DNA from: Hyphomonas chukchiensis
Lineage (GTDB): Bacteria > Pseudomonadota > Alphaproteobacteria > Caulobacterales > Hyphomonadaceae
Reading direction: 5' to 3'
Assembly (NCBI RefSeq): GCF_000682695.1
Contig: NZ_AWFG01000013.1
Span: forward strand, 1 to 64,000
DNA: 64,000 nt
Shown one piece after another: positions 41,316 to 50,493 of the stretch (position 1 is the stretch's first letter; each line of letters starts with the position of its first letter). The notes under the pieces were generated by a model. That model was not told the origin of the DNA and ran no database searches. It saw only the letters and a program-made list of their open reading frames with translations. The position numbers and the translations under genes were made by a program.

Positions 41316-43671
41316 TCTTATTTTACCGGGCGTCGTCGCTGGCGGCCTGGTCTACGCAGACACGCCCGCCGCCAGGGAGGGAGGCCGCATGGTGGCTGCA
41401 TCCCTTTCCCGCACGCTCGGACTGAGAGGTTTCTTGTCGTCCACGACTGACGCGTATCACATAGTTGAGACGCGCCTGAACGGCCAGGCGTCGCCAGCCC
41501 CCCTGATGATTATGGAACGCGATGGAATAATCTGGCTCCCGAAGGCCTATCTTGGGCAGGTTGGGCTGAGGATCCCTGACGGCTTTGAGACAGTACGCGG
41601 CCAGGACTATGTGCCGATCAGCACCATTGGCGATGCGCAAGTGCGTTTTTCGGCCGACCATACCCGTCTCGACATTACCTGCAGCACTCAGTGCTATGAG
41701 CCCAACAGATTGAATTTCAATACTGTGACGCAACCGGCCTTCTCGGCCGTAACGCCTGGCCTGTTCATCAACTATGATCTTTACTCCCAGTTCGGCGACA
41801 CGGGCGAGTCAGTCGCCGGTTTTGCCGAGACAGGCCTGTTCACACCCTGGGGCACAGGCCTCACAGACTTGTTCTGCATTTCAAAGCCTCCGAGCGAATG
41901 CATACGGCTTGAATCAAACTGGACGATAGACGACCCGGGCTCGACGCGTCGTCTGCGACTGGGCGATACGGTCAGCGATGCCGGAACATGGGGCATGCCG
42001 GTGCGCTTCGGGGGGGTGCGCTGGGGCACAGACTTCAGCCTCAATCCCGACATCCTGACCTTCCCGACCCCATCACTCTCCGGCGACGCGACCGTGCCGG
42101 GAACAGTGTCTGTCCTGATCAATGCTACGGAACGTTTCCAGGGCAATCTCAAGCCGGGACCGTTCACGATCACTGACCTACCCGTTGTCACAGGCGCCGG
42201 CACGGCACAGGCGGTCGTCACGGATGTGCTCGGGCGGGAGACGATTGTCGCCACCCAATTCTATGCGGCGCCTCAATTGCTGCGCCCCGGCCTTGCGGAC
42301 TATTCTCTGGAAGCCGGCTGGCTAAGAGAAGATTTCGGCTTGGAGTCCAACCACTATAGCGATCCTTTCCTCGCGGGTGGCTATGCGCGCGGATTGAGCG
42401 ACACGCTGACCATGGGCGCCCGGACTGAAATCTCAGATGGCGTTTATATCGCAGGCCTATCGGCAACAAAGTCAGGCACGCACTTCGGCGTCATTGAAAC
42501 CTCGGCAGCGCTCTCAGATAGCGAAGGGCATACCGGCAGCCAGTTTCAGGTAAGCCATGAATATCGCAGCCGGTCCCTCACCCTGGGATCGACAGTGACT
42601 TACGCTTCGGAAGCCTACAGGCGCATTGGGGAAGAGGGCGCCCTGCCCCGCACAACAGCGCGCGCCTTTCTCGGGTGGAATATCGACGCCGTTGGTACCG
42701 CAACGCTCAACTGGGTTAAACAGGACGAACGCACGGGTGAGGACTATTCAGCCGTGGGCTTTGGTCTCAACAGCCGATGGCGGCGCGCGTCCATCGCTGT
42801 CTCTGCCCTGAAAGCCACCGAGCCTGACGATAAATTGTTGGCGAGCCTGCGCGTCTCCATTCCATTCGGCCCCGATGGAACGGCAGCAACGGGCGTGGAC
42901 TACCGAAACAACAGAACGGGCGTAGAAGCCCGCTTCCGCAGGAGCGCGCCGCGCAGTGGTGGGCTGGGTTATAATGTCGAATTGGAACGGGACAGCCTTG
43001 AGCGGTTCGCGGGGGGCGTGATCTATCGCGGCTCTGTCGGCGAGGCATCGGCCGACTTCAGCGATGTTGAAGGCCGCCGCGCCGGCCGCCTGGGCCTGCG
43101 CGGCGGGCTGGCCTATTTCGGCAGTGAGCTTGTCGTGGCTCCCGCCATAACTGACAGCATGGCCCTGGTAGAACTGGACGGGGAACCCGGCGTCCGCGTC
43201 TATCATGACAGGCAGCTCGTTGGCGTGACCGACAAGAGAGGCAGATTGGTCATCTCGGATATCAGGAACCATGAAACAAATGTGGTTGCCTTCGAACCGA
43301 CGGACCTGCCCCTCACAGCCGATTTCTCGAGGACCCAAGTCGCACTCGTACCGGGGTTCCGAACCGGGCATCGGGTGGATTTCGGCATTTCCCATCATGC
43401 GGATGTCATTGCTTATGTCGTCCAGCCTGATGGTCGTCCGCTTCAGACGGGCACACGACTGCGGGATACTGCAACGGGGAAATCCTATGTTGTCGGAAGT
43501 GACGGTCGCGTCTTTGTTCCGGATGCCGGCTCATTGGTCCGCCTGATGCAGGAATCAGACACAGACGCCTGCATGGCAAGCCTCCACGGCCCCGCCGGTC
43601 GAGCGGATGTTGCAGTCACCGATCTCGGCACAATCACCTGTCACCCGGCCAGCGAAGGGGCACCTGCATGA
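41284..43671 (+). CDS. Outer-membrane usher (CsuD-like, FimD/PapC family)
   Basis: 795 residues. The signal peptide runs MQVFRTRLTISLILPGVVAG and probably ends at YAD. The protein has the N-terminal chaperone-binding domain, a long beta-barrel region with the PapC-type VRFGGVRWGTDFSLNPD, and C-terminal domains. ATG 41284 was chosen because it starts the signal peptide. It exports and assembles pilin-chaperone complexes. Confidence 0.9.
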   Translation: MQVFRTRLTISLILPGVVAGGLVYADTPAAREGGRMVAASLSRTLGLRGFLSSTTDAYHIVETRLNGQASPAPLMIMERDGIIWLPKAYLGQVGLRIPDGFETVRGQDYVPISTIGDAQVRFSADHTRLDITCSTQCYEPNRLNFNTVTQPAFSAVTPGLFINYDLYSQFGDTGESVAGFAETGLFTPWGTGLTDLFCISKPPSECIRLESNWTIDDPGSTRRLRLGDTVSDAGTWGMPVRFGGVRWGTDFSLNPDILTFPTPSLSGDATVPGTVSVLINATERFQGNLKPGPFTITDLPVVTGAGTAQAVVTDVLGRETIVATQFYAAPQLLRPGLADYSLEAGWLREDFGLESNHYSDPFLAGGYARGLSDTLTMGARTEISDGVYIAGLSATKSGTHFGVIETSAALSDSEGHTGSQFQVSHEYRSRSLTLGSTVTYASEAYRRIGEEGALPRTTARAFLGWNIDAVGTATLNWVKQDERTGEDYSAVGFGLNSRWRRASIAVSALKATEPDDKLLASLRVSIPFGPDGTAATGVDYRNNRTGVEARFRRSAPRSGGLGYNVELERDSLERFAGGVIYRGSVGEASADFSDVEGRRAGRLGLRGGLAYFGSELVVAPAITDSMALVELDGEPGVRVYHDRQLVGVTDKRGRLVISDIRNHETNVVAFEPTDLPLTADFSRTQVALVPGFRTGHRVDFGISHHADVIAYVVQPDGRPLQTGTRLRDTATGKSYVVGSDGRVFVPDAGSLVRLMQESDTDACMASLHGPAGRADVAVTDLGTITCHPASEGAPA

Positions 43672-44165
43672 GACCCGCCCTCATCCCGCTTAGCCTCTTG
43701 ATGGTGCCGGTCATTATCTTCTGCGAACGCGCGGAAGCCACTTGCACCGGCCTCGGGTGCAGCTGCTCGATCAGCTCAGATGATGTGTCCTTTGGCACCT
43801 ATGATCCACTGAGCGGCTCCAATCATGATGCGACCGGCGAGGTACGCGTGACATGCGGGGCGCTCGTCGCCAGCGTGGGCGTTTCCTATACGATCTCTCT
43901 CAGCAGCGGCAGCAGTGGCACAGCCCTGTCGCGCTCCATGGCCAATGGCGGCTCGACCCTCGCCTATAACCTCTACACAAACCCGTCCCGCACCAGCGTC
44001 TGGGGAAATGGCGCCGGAGGAACAGTCACGCTGGGCAACAGCTATACGCTCAGCCTTCTGTTTCCCAAGACCGACGCTTTCCCGGTCTATGGCCGTATTC
44101 CGCCTGGCCAGACCGTGGGCGCAGGCAGTTATGCGGACTCCCTTGTTGCGACCGTGACTTTCTGA
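43668..44165 (+). CDS. Second SCPU-domain pilin, probable tip subunit
   Basis: 165 residues with a signal peptide ending at AEA. The mature part (CSCSISSDDVSFGTYDPLSG, PVYGRIPPGQTVGAGSY) is a single SCPU domain. Its last place in the operon, ATGA-coupled to the usher, matches the CsuE tip position, but canonical tips have two domains, so it may be a minor pilin. It carries more cysteines at its N-terminus than the first pilin. Confidence 0.82.
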   Translation: MRPALIPLSLLMVPVIIFCERAEATCTGLGCSCSISSDDVSFGTYDPLSGSNHDATGEVRVTCGALVASVGVSYTISLSSGSSGTALSRSMANGGSTLAYNLYTNPSRTSVWGNGAGGTVTLGNSYTLSLLFPKTDAFPVYGRIPPGQTVGAGSYADSLVATVTF

Positions 44166-44265
44166 TCGGCGATCACCACATGTGCCTGAAAGGGCCGGTA
44201 TGTGTTTTCACGCGAAGCAGGACTTGCGGTTACGCTCCGGTTTCAATAGACGACTAGGTTCGTGT

Positions 44266-44355
44266 GGAGAGGTGGCCGAGCGGCTGAAGGCGCGCCCCTG
44301 CTAAGGGCGTATACGTTAACGCGTATCGAGGGTTCGAATCCCTTCCTCTCCGCCA
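44266..44355 (+). tRNA. tRNA-Ser (GCU)
   Basis: The acceptor arms GGAGAGG (44266-44272) and CCTCTCC (44345-44351) pair, the anticodon GCT is at 44300-44302, a long variable arm typical of serine tRNA follows, and the T-loop is GGTTCGAATC. The CCA end is encoded (44353-44355). Confidence 0.97.
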
Positions 44356-44488
44356 GCAACTATTTTCGGCAGTAATATACAATAAAATCAGAGCACTAGT
44401 CTGGCGGCACATTGCAAGTGTAGGACGAGTGTGGCCGGAATTGTAGGCCAGCAAGGACATCACGTTCCGATAGCCGCAGATGTCTGAC

Positions 44489-44659
44489 CTATTCTAAGAA
44501 ACTCCGGTTTCGTAGACGCTCGCACACACTGTCCAACACTCCGGGAAATAAGTGCTCAGCTGTGATGTTCATCTTATCTAAACTTCGGAGAGCGCGAGTT
44601 CGCTCGCTAGCATCGATATCGACCGCAAACAGGAGCTGCTTGTTCAACTGCTGCTCCTG
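44489..44659 (-). pseudogene. C-terminal remnant of an FRG-domain protein, cut by the IS
   Basis: Reading leftward from the IS edge, an open frame of 56 codons ends in TAG at 44489. It contains FAVDIDASERTRALRSLDKM, then NITAEHLFPGVLDSVCERLR. The 'L..mnI....LFP.l' pattern is the end of FRG domains, found in toxin-like and defence-associated proteins. The start of the gene is not present on the other side of the IS, so it was deleted and the remnant has no start. Confidence 0.65.
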
Positions 44660-44722
44660 TGGTCTGCCCCACTGAGGTGGTCCATCGCCTTTGTTAGTCC
44701 GGCGGTTTCCATGTAGCGGCGT

Positions 44723-45598
44723 TCATGCTGCTACACCCCCATAGTAAGGCGGTATGAACGCCGCGGGCAAGACGGCTTCTGGCGCGGGTGGTTTGTAACC
44801 AAGCGATGAGTGTGGTCGGGCTGTATTGTAGTGGTGTCGCCAGCCTTCGATGAGGACCTTCGCTTCTCGTAGACCATAGAAGATTTCGCGGGCGAGAAGT
44901 TCGTCCCGCAGTTTGCTGTTGAAGCTTTCGCAGTAACCGTTCTCCCAAGGGCTCGCCGGTGTGATGTAGAGCGTCTTCACACCGATGTTGCCGAGCCATT
45001 CCCGAAGCGCAATCGCGATAAACTCAGAACCATTGTCTGATCGGATGTGCTCAGGTGCGCCGTGTGTGACGAACAGTTCGCCCAACACATCCAGGACATC
45101 GCGAGAGTTCAACCGCCGCTCAACGCGGATAGCGAGGCACTCGCGCGTGTACTCATCGATAACACACAACATGCGGAAGACCTTTCCCTCATGGGTGCGA
45201 TCCTGGACAAAGTCGTACGACCAGACATGGCCCTTGTGCGCAGGCCTCAGCCGCAGGCACGAGCCGTCATTCAGCCATAACCGACTGCGTTTTGGCTGCT
45301 TCATTGGGACCTTGAGCCCTTCACGTCGCCAGATACGGTAGACGCGCTTCTCATTCACATGCCAGCCATCGCGCCTCAGCAATGCGGTGATCCGGCGATA
45401 GCCATATCGTCCGAACCGAGAGGCGAGGTTGATGATGGCTGTCGTCAGAGCCTCCTCATCATCACGAAGTGAACATGGCTTGCGTTGTGTCGAGCGATGC
45501 TGGCCGATCACGCGGCAGGCCCGGCGCTCTGATACGCCTAACCCTTCCACCACGTGATCGACTGCAATGCGTTTGCGTGAAGGGCTTAGAACTTTCCC
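44723..45598 (-). CDS. IS3 transposase OrfB (DDE integrase core), made by -1 frameshift
   Basis: About 291 residues from the frameshift point. The integrase core has Asp in HVWSYDFVQDRTHEG, Asp in HIRSDNGSEF and Glu in WENGYCESFNSKL, completing the DDE triad. An HTH_21-like segment (DDEEALTTAIINLASRFGRY) comes before. It is translated as an OrfAB fusion after slippage in orfA and has no convincing start of its own. Confidence 0.92.
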   Translation of the reverse strand, partial: GKVLSPSRKRIAVDHVVEGLGVSERRACRVIGQHRSTQRKPCSLRDDEEALTTAIINLASRFGRYGYRRITALLRRDGWHVNEKRVYRIWRREGLKVPMKQPKRSRLWLNDGSCLRLRPAHKGHVWSYDFVQDRTHEGKVFRMLCVIDEYTRECLAIRVERRLNSRDVLDVLGELFVTHGAPEHIRSDNGSEFIAIALREWLGNIGVKTLYITPASPWENGYCESFNSKLRDELLAREIFYGLREAKVLIEGWRHHYNTARPHSSLGYKPPAPEAVLPAAFIPPYYGGVAA

Positions 45599-45861
45599 CG
45601 CACAACTTCCTGAAGGATCTGGTTGTCGAGCGTGAGATCGGACACAGCTCGGCGCAACCGGACATTCTCTTTTTCCATGTCCTTCATGCGTTTTGCCTGG
45701 CCAACCTGAAGGCCGCCATACTCCTTGCGCCATCGATAGTAACTCTGCTCCGTCACGCCGATGGCGCGCGCTGCCGCCGCTGCTGTCTCACCGCGAGCGA
45801 GGCGAACCTCAACTTCCCGCAGCTTCGCGATGATCTCTTCAGGCTTCAATCTCTTGCCCAT
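45586..45861 (-). CDS. IS3 OrfA (helix-turn-helix)
   Basis: 91 residues. The HTH region AAAAARAIGVTEQSYYRWRK is followed by a leucine-zipper-like helix (MEKENVRLRRAVSDLTLDN). It binds the IS ends and, when the ribosome slips at GGGAAAG near its end, becomes the N-terminus of the OrfAB transposase. Confidence 0.93.
   Translation of the reverse strand: MGKRLKPEEIIAKLREVEVRLARGETAAAAARAIGVTEQSYYRWRKEYGGLQVGQAKRMKDMEKENVRLRRAVSDLTLDNQILQEVVRGKF
45592..45598 (-). promoter_or_regulatory. -1 frameshift slippery heptamer in the IS
   Basis: On the minus strand GGGAAAG has the X XXY YYZ form and sits just before the orfA stop. In the orfA frame it reads GGA AAG, and after a -1 slip GGG AAA, which continues as the OrfB frame. 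Confidence 0.8.
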
Positions 45862-46025
45862 GTCTCAGCTCCATATCTGAAGCCGGGGCTAACTCAAATA
45901 ATGGACCACTTTGCTGGGGGCAGACCAAAATCTGCTAATCTCGAGGCGCCAAGCATACCTTACTTTGGCCTACAGGCCGTTTGCGCGAAAGCCCTCTAGC
46001 GAATGCCTGGAGCATTAATATTGCG

Positions 46026-46604
46026 CTAAATAGCGGCGGCACTTGTCGCATAAGGCATTTCGCTACGCATGCGCTCGAGCCCACGCCGGATCCAGCTCTT
46101 CACAGTATGGGGAGACTGGTTCAGCTGGTCGCCGATTTCACGGCACGTATAACCATGAACGACCTGTAGCATGATCGCGGCCTCCATGTTGGGCGGCAAA
46201 TTTCCGATCATTTCGGTCAGTAACCTACCCACTTGCTCAAACCGGGCAGACGCTTCAGGCCGCAACCCATCGTCCTCAACGGCCTCGTCCAGTTCTTCCG
46301 TGACGTGGAAGCGTGCGCGGGCCCGCAGCGCATCGATAGCCCGGTTTCGCATGATGACGAGCATCCAGGTAAAAGGGTTCGCCTGTTGGGCGTCATACTT
46401 TCCCGCGTTCTGCCAGATAGAAAGATACGCCCGCTGAAGCACATCACTCGTCGTTTCTTCGCAGCATACGATACTCATTACGATCGCCGACAATCGGGGC
46501 GCCGTAAGCTCATAGACTCTTGAGAATGCCTGTTTGTCCCCCTCGGCCGAACGCAATAATGCGTTCTTGAGGACTTCGTTTTCACGTTCGCGCTCGGCGT
46601 CCAT
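46026..46604 (-). CDS. ECF-type RNA polymerase sigma factor
   Basis: 192 residues. Sigma-2 is marked by VYELTAPRLSAIVMSIV and DVLQRAYLSIWQNAGKY, then NPFTWMLVIMRNRAIDALR. Sigma-4 holds the HTH YTCREIGDQLNQSPHTVKSW. ATG 46604 is the clearest start; GTG codons occur upstream. No anti-sigma gene is next to it: an IS lies 98 bases after its stop. Downstream targets are unknown. Confidence 0.9.
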   Translation of the reverse strand: MDAERERENEVLKNALLRSAEGDKQAFSRVYELTAPRLSAIVMSIVCCEETTSDVLQRAYLSIWQNAGKYDAQQANPFTWMLVIMRNRAIDALRARARFHVTEELDEAVEDDGLRPEASARFEQVGRLLTEMIGNLPPNMEAAIMLQVVHGYTCREIGDQLNQSPHTVKSWIRRGLERMRSEMPYATSAAAI

Positions 46605-46723
46605 CTCCACAATTCCCACTATATTTTATTCTATGTGGTATACTCTACGAGCAGGGTGGCCGACTGGATGACTGAAACTCGAAATTTCTCCCATTTCGTA
46701 ACGAAAAAGGGTGCGTGACGTCC

Positions 46724-48763
46724 CTAATAAATCTTGTCGACGCCGATCACGCGAGGCGATTTGTTCCCGCTTATCATGAGGCTTTCGCGATTTTCCAGTG
46801 AGGCTGATGCCTTGTTTAAATCCTCAATCCGATCAGCGGCCAATTGGTCGAGTTCCTCGCGGCTACGGATGATCGTCGGCCGCAAAAACACGAACAGCGT
46901 TCGGCGGGTCCCACTTTCGGTCGTATTCTTGAACAGGTTGCCGACGAGGGGAACGTCACCTAGCAAAGGCACCTTGCTTTCGGCCGAGATCCTGTCGTCC
47001 GTTATCAACCCACCGAGCACGACCACACTGCCATTATCTGCAAGAACGGTCGTCTGGATACTACGCCGGTTGGTAATCAGGTCAGAAGCGCCCGGGACCA
47101 CAGAATTAACAAGGGATGAGACTTCCTGGCTGACATCAAGGCGCACGACATCTCCATCATAGATTCGTGGAGAAACCCGCAATGTGATGCCGACATCTTC
47201 CCGCTCAATTGTGGTGAATGGGTTTGTCGAGTTGCCCGTCGTGGTGAAAGAGCCGGTGCGGAATGGAACATTCTGTCCGACGACAATCTCTGCAGGCTGG
47301 TTGTCCAGGGTTGTAATGCTAGGGGTCGAAAGGAGGTTCGCCTTGGTTGACGATCCAAACGCCTGAACGAGAAGACCGAAATCATCGTTCACGCCGATCC
47401 CGGCGCTCAACCCGTCTTCCGTCAAGCCGGTCGCAACCGGGGCACCCAGAATGGACAGAATCCGTCTAAGGGACAGTCCCTGATCAGAGAATGAAACAGC
47501 CGCAGCACCGCCTCCGGGCGCAGCGTCGCCTATGCCCAGCTGTACGCCAAACTGTTCAGCTGCATCCCCGGTGATTTCGACAATGGCTGCCTCGATCACG
47601 ACCTGTGGGCGCCGAACATCTAGGTCCTCGACTAGCCCTTCTACTTCGGCAATTTGTCCGGATGTGCCGCGCACCACGATTGCGTTTATATCTGTTGCGG
47701 CCTGCAGGCTGAGTTCGCTGTCGCCACGCCCGATGCCAAACCCGATTGCCGTTTGGTTTGCTTCGGAACCGAAACGGCTTGGAGTCTGTGCGCCGCCAGT
47801 TGCGGGATTGGACGCGAGCGTCGCATAGCCAGATCCAATGGCCGGTTTATCATTGTCCACGAGGCTTCGGGCTACAGGGTTAGTGACCGGCGCGCCTGCA
47901 CCCACTGCGCCACGCAGAACCTCGACCACTGCTTCTGCGTCAGTGTTGCTGAGACGGAAAACACGCGTGGTAATGGCCGCGCCGCCTCCTTTGTCCAGAT
48001 CCGCTGCCAGTCGGCGTGCCTCTTCGAGCTCTTTCTGATTGCCCCGTACGAACAACTGGTTGCTCCGGACGTCAGCAGCAATGCTTGGTCCCTTCCCGGC
48101 TCCACCGAGCAGGCGTTCAAGCATCGCGGCCGCATCAGGTGCGCTGGCGTTCGACAATTGGATAACCGCCATGGAATCGCTTGCACCGCCATCGAGTTGC
48201 CTGACCAGCGCTTCAACGCGCGAAATATCATCGGCATATCCCGTTATGATTAGCGAATTGGGCCGACTGAAAGGCTCAACAGAGCCCGAAGCCGACAGGA
48301 ATGGCTTCAGCGCTGTCGCGGCCTCTGTCGCGGCAAGATTATCCAGACGGATCAGGCGCGTTACGAGGTCAGCATCACGCGCGCCCGCAGAACCCGCAAT
48401 AGGCCCCCCTTGCCGTGCCTCTGCCTGCGGTATGATCCGCCATGAATCACCAGACCGAATGGCGGCAAACCCCTGTACGCGCAGAACAGACTGAAACAGC
48501 GTCCACACGCCGTCTGCATCTAGTGGTTCCTGCGAAATGACCGTGACCTTACCACGAACAGCCGGGTCAAGGATCAGAGTCCGACCGGTGACCGTCGCCA
48601 CGTCATCGGCAAAGACTGCGATGTCCACGTCGCGCGCATTCAGAAGAAATGTAGATCCCGGGCCGGTCTCAACCTTGGCCTGTTGCAGCAGGTCTTCCGC
48701 ATGCGCCGCTGCGATAGGCACCAGAAGCATCACAAATATCAAAAGGGTCAGTCGACGGCTCAT
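46724..48763 (-). CDS. gspD: Type II secretion secretin GspD
   Basis: 679 residues. The signal peptide ends at AHA-ED. N0 and N1-type domains follow (DVDIAVFADDVATVTGRTLI, LIITGYADDISRVEALVRQL), and the secretin core ends with VVVLGGLITDDR ... VPLLGDVPLVGNLFK. It forms the outer-membrane pore. ATG 48763 is preceded by AGGGATAA. Last gene of the gspG-I-C-D operon. Confidence 0.95.
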   Translation of the reverse strand: MSRRLTLLIFVMLLVPIAAAHAEDLLQQAKVETGPGSTFLLNARDVDIAVFADDVATVTGRTLILDPAVRGKVTVISQEPLDADGVWTLFQSVLRVQGFAAIRSGDSWRIIPQAEARQGGPIAGSAGARDADLVTRLIRLDNLAATEAATALKPFLSASGSVEPFSRPNSLIITGYADDISRVEALVRQLDGGASDSMAVIQLSNASAPDAAAMLERLLGGAGKGPSIAADVRSNQLFVRGNQKELEEARRLAADLDKGGGAAITTRVFRLSNTDAEAVVEVLRGAVGAGAPVTNPVARSLVDNDKPAIGSGYATLASNPATGGAQTPSRFGSEANQTAIGFGIGRGDSELSLQAATDINAIVVRGTSGQIAEVEGLVEDLDVRRPQVVIEAAIVEITGDAAEQFGVQLGIGDAAPGGGAAAVSFSDQGLSLRRILSILGAPVATGLTEDGLSAGIGVNDDFGLLVQAFGSSTKANLLSTPSITTLDNQPAEIVVGQNVPFRTGSFTTTGNSTNPFTTIEREDVGITLRVSPRIYDGDVVRLDVSQEVSSLVNSVVPGASDLITNRRSIQTTVLADNGSVVVLGGLITDDRISAESKVPLLGDVPLVGNLFKNTTESGTRRTLFVFLRPTIIRSREELDQLAADRIEDLNKASASLENRESLMISGNKSPRVIGVDKIY

Positions 48764-48773
48764 CAGATTATCC

Positions 48774-49616
48774 CTATTGAAGCGGAAAGGTAAGAATGAT
48801 TGCTCGACCGTTCCGGTCGATCTCGACGCGCGCACGGCCCGATGCAATCACGGTTTCAAACAGGCGACTGTCAGACGACACGTTTCCAACGGGCGCCCCG
48901 TTCACCCGCGTTACCCGGTCGCCCGGCTGCAGTCCGGCTGCGAGCAGAATTACCGGGGGATTTTCCCCGACGACATAGCCTTGAGGTGATGGCTGCAAGC
49001 TGAAACGGCGCACTAGGCCTGCCGGATCAGACGCAATCTGCTGACGGTATGCATCGATGATCTCTTCCGGCGCAGGTGCGGGTGAAATTGTTCTTTGGAG
49101 CCGTTGCCCTGAGGCATCAGCATCGACCTGCAGGATGTTGGCACGCTCGGCACCCCCTATCATCTCGAAACCGAGATCTGCGGATTTTCCGTTTACGTCG
49201 AGCACCACACCGCGCTGCATGACCTGATCGAGACGGATGCCAGGGCTCACAGCGTCACCGGACCGAAAAATTTCTGCCGGGCGCCCTTCCACCGATATCG
49301 TAGCGGTTGACTGGAACGCGCCTTCAGACACACGGACGGCAAGCAATTTCAGAGACTTGATATTGAGGCTTGTCTGTGACGCCCCGCTGCTGGCGAGTTC
49401 GACACGTCGCCCGAAAGGTGCCCAGGCCAATATCGGCGCAATATCGGGCGTCTCATGCGACGAGCTGTATGGACCTGCAGCGATCATAGCTTTGCTTGCA
49501 GGCAGGTTGACGTAACCCAAGGCGTGCCATGTCAACTCGGATAGGTTGTAGAGCGCAAACATCATGCCCGCTCCGCCTGCCATCCATATAGCCCAAAGAA
49601 ATGGCGAGGGTTTCAT
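48774..49616 (-). CDS. gspC: Type II secretion inner-membrane protein GspC
   Basis: 280 residues. One membrane helix at the N-terminus (AIWMAGGAGMMFALYNL), the HR domain in the middle (SLKLLAVRVSEGAFQSTATI) and a C-terminal PDZ-like domain (GYVVGENPPVILLAAGLQPG). GspC links the secretin to the inner-membrane platform. ATGA overlap with gspI shows translational coupling. Confidence 0.9.
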   Translation of the reverse strand: MKPSPFLWAIWMAGGAGMMFALYNLSELTWHALGYVNLPASKAMIAAGPYSSSHETPDIAPILAWAPFGRRVELASSGASQTSLNIKSLKLLAVRVSEGAFQSTATISVEGRPAEIFRSGDAVSPGIRLDQVMQRGVVLDVNGKSADLGFEMIGGAERANILQVDADASGQRLQRTISPAPAPEEIIDAYRQQIASDPAGLVRRFSLQPSPQGYVVGENPPVILLAAGLQPGDRVTRVNGAPVGNVSSDSRLFETVIASGRARVEIDRNGRAIILTFPLQ

Positions 49617-50011
49617 GACGGACCGGCCGTGTCGACGAATGCATCGAGTAGCGATGCCGCGCCGGTTCCCCCGTCTTCGGAGACCGAGATACTGACTTCG
49701 GCGAGATCGGGATCGCTGGAGCCTTTGGATTTGACCGTTACGCGCCAGCTGCGATCAGCCATATGCACAAGCGATGGCGCAGCGGTTATGCGTGAAGGAT
49801 CTAGCCGAAGTTCCACGAGCGTATTCTGCGCCACGATATCAGAGATCATTCGCACTTCGAGACGATCCACCGTTTCGATGTGATTTTGCGCGACACGAAT
49901 GAAGGCGCCACCGGCGATTGAGAGCACTGTCAATGCGATCAACACTTCGATGAGGCTGAACCCAGCATTCGCAGGTACATCAACTGGTGCAGGGGACAGT
50001 CGGTACCGCAC
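49613..50011 (-). CDS. gspI: Minor pseudopilin GspI
   Basis: 132 residues. The prepilin site NAG-FSLIEVLIALTVL and the AQNTLVELRL pattern after the helix are typical of GspI. The pseudopilus tip is built from I, J and K. The start is GTG at 50011, directly after the gspG stop. Confidence 0.83.
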   Translation of the reverse strand: MRYRLSPAPVDVPANAGFSLIEVLIALTVLSIAGGAFIRVAQNHIETVDRLEVRMISDIVAQNTLVELRLDPSRITAAPSLVHMADRSWRVTVKSKGSSDPDLAEVSISVSEDGGTGAASLLDAFVDTAGPS

Positions 50012-50013
50012 GG

Positions 50014-50493
50014 CTATCGCGCCCCATCCTGAATAAGGATATCGGCGTTTTGGCCATCGCCGCCCACTTTTCCATCTGCCCCGAACGAGAGAAGATCAAA
50101 GCCCCCTTTTTCGCCAGGCGACCTGTACTCGTAAAAGTTCCCCCAAGGGTCTTTAGGGGCCTCGTCCAAGTACCCTTCCGGGTGCCAGTTGGCAGGCTGA
50201 GGGGAACCCGAGGGACGCTGGACCAGCGCTGACAACCCCTGGGCTGTTGATGGATAAGCGCGGTTGTCGAGCCGATACATTTTCAAGGCTGATGCAATGA
50301 CCGCGATATCGTTGCGCGCGACGGTTATCCGGGCTTCGTCCGGCCGGCCAATTACTTTGGGCACGATCATCGCCGACACGAGTCCGATGATGACCAATAC
50401 GATCAATGTCTCAATGAGGGACAGCCCCGCATCCTTCGGAGGCAGCGTCTGTACATGGGTCGCTTGGGGTCGCATCGTTACGCTGATCTCCAT
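50014..50493 (-). CDS. gspG: Major pseudopilin GspG
   Basis: 159 residues. The cleavage site KDAG-LSLIETLIVLVIIGL is followed by YPSTAQGLSALVQRP and the calcium-site region PKDPWGNFYEYRSPGEKGG, all diagnostic of GspG. The residue after the cleavage Gly is Leu instead of the usual Phe. The leader before cleavage is longer than average (about 22 residues from the first ATG, 16 from the second). Confidence 0.94.
   Translation of the reverse strand: MEISVTMRPQATHVQTLPPKDAGLSLIETLIVLVIIGLVSAMIVPKVIGRPDEARITVARNDIAVIASALKMYRLDNRAYPSTAQGLSALVQRPSGSPQPANWHPEGYLDEAPKDPWGNFYEYRSPGEKGGFDLLSFGADGKVGGDGQNADILIQDGAR

Larger units (their letters stand above)
44660..45927 (-). mobile_element. IS3-family insertion sequence
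   Basis: About 1268 bp. The ends are TGGTCTGCCCC at 44660 and its complement GGGGCAGACCA at 45927, followed inward by imperfect repeats that both reach GTGGTCCAT. It carries orfA and orfB in the standard IS3 arrangement (IS407-like subgroup by eye). The flanks (CCTG left, AAAT right) do not repeat, so no target duplication is visible. The transposase genes look intact. Confidence 0.9.

Noticed and set aside
44254-44463. 69-codon minus-strand frame over the tRNA
   Set aside because: Its core is the translated complement of tRNA-Ser, a well-known annotation artefact.
44641-45940. Target-site duplication around the IS
   Set aside because: Flanks CCTG and AAAT do not match in any nearby alignment; treated as evidence of deletion or old rearrangement.
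46620-46723. Terminator-like TTTCG-TAA-CGAAA repeat after gspD
   Set aside because: Stem of only 5 bp and no T-run on the gspD strand.
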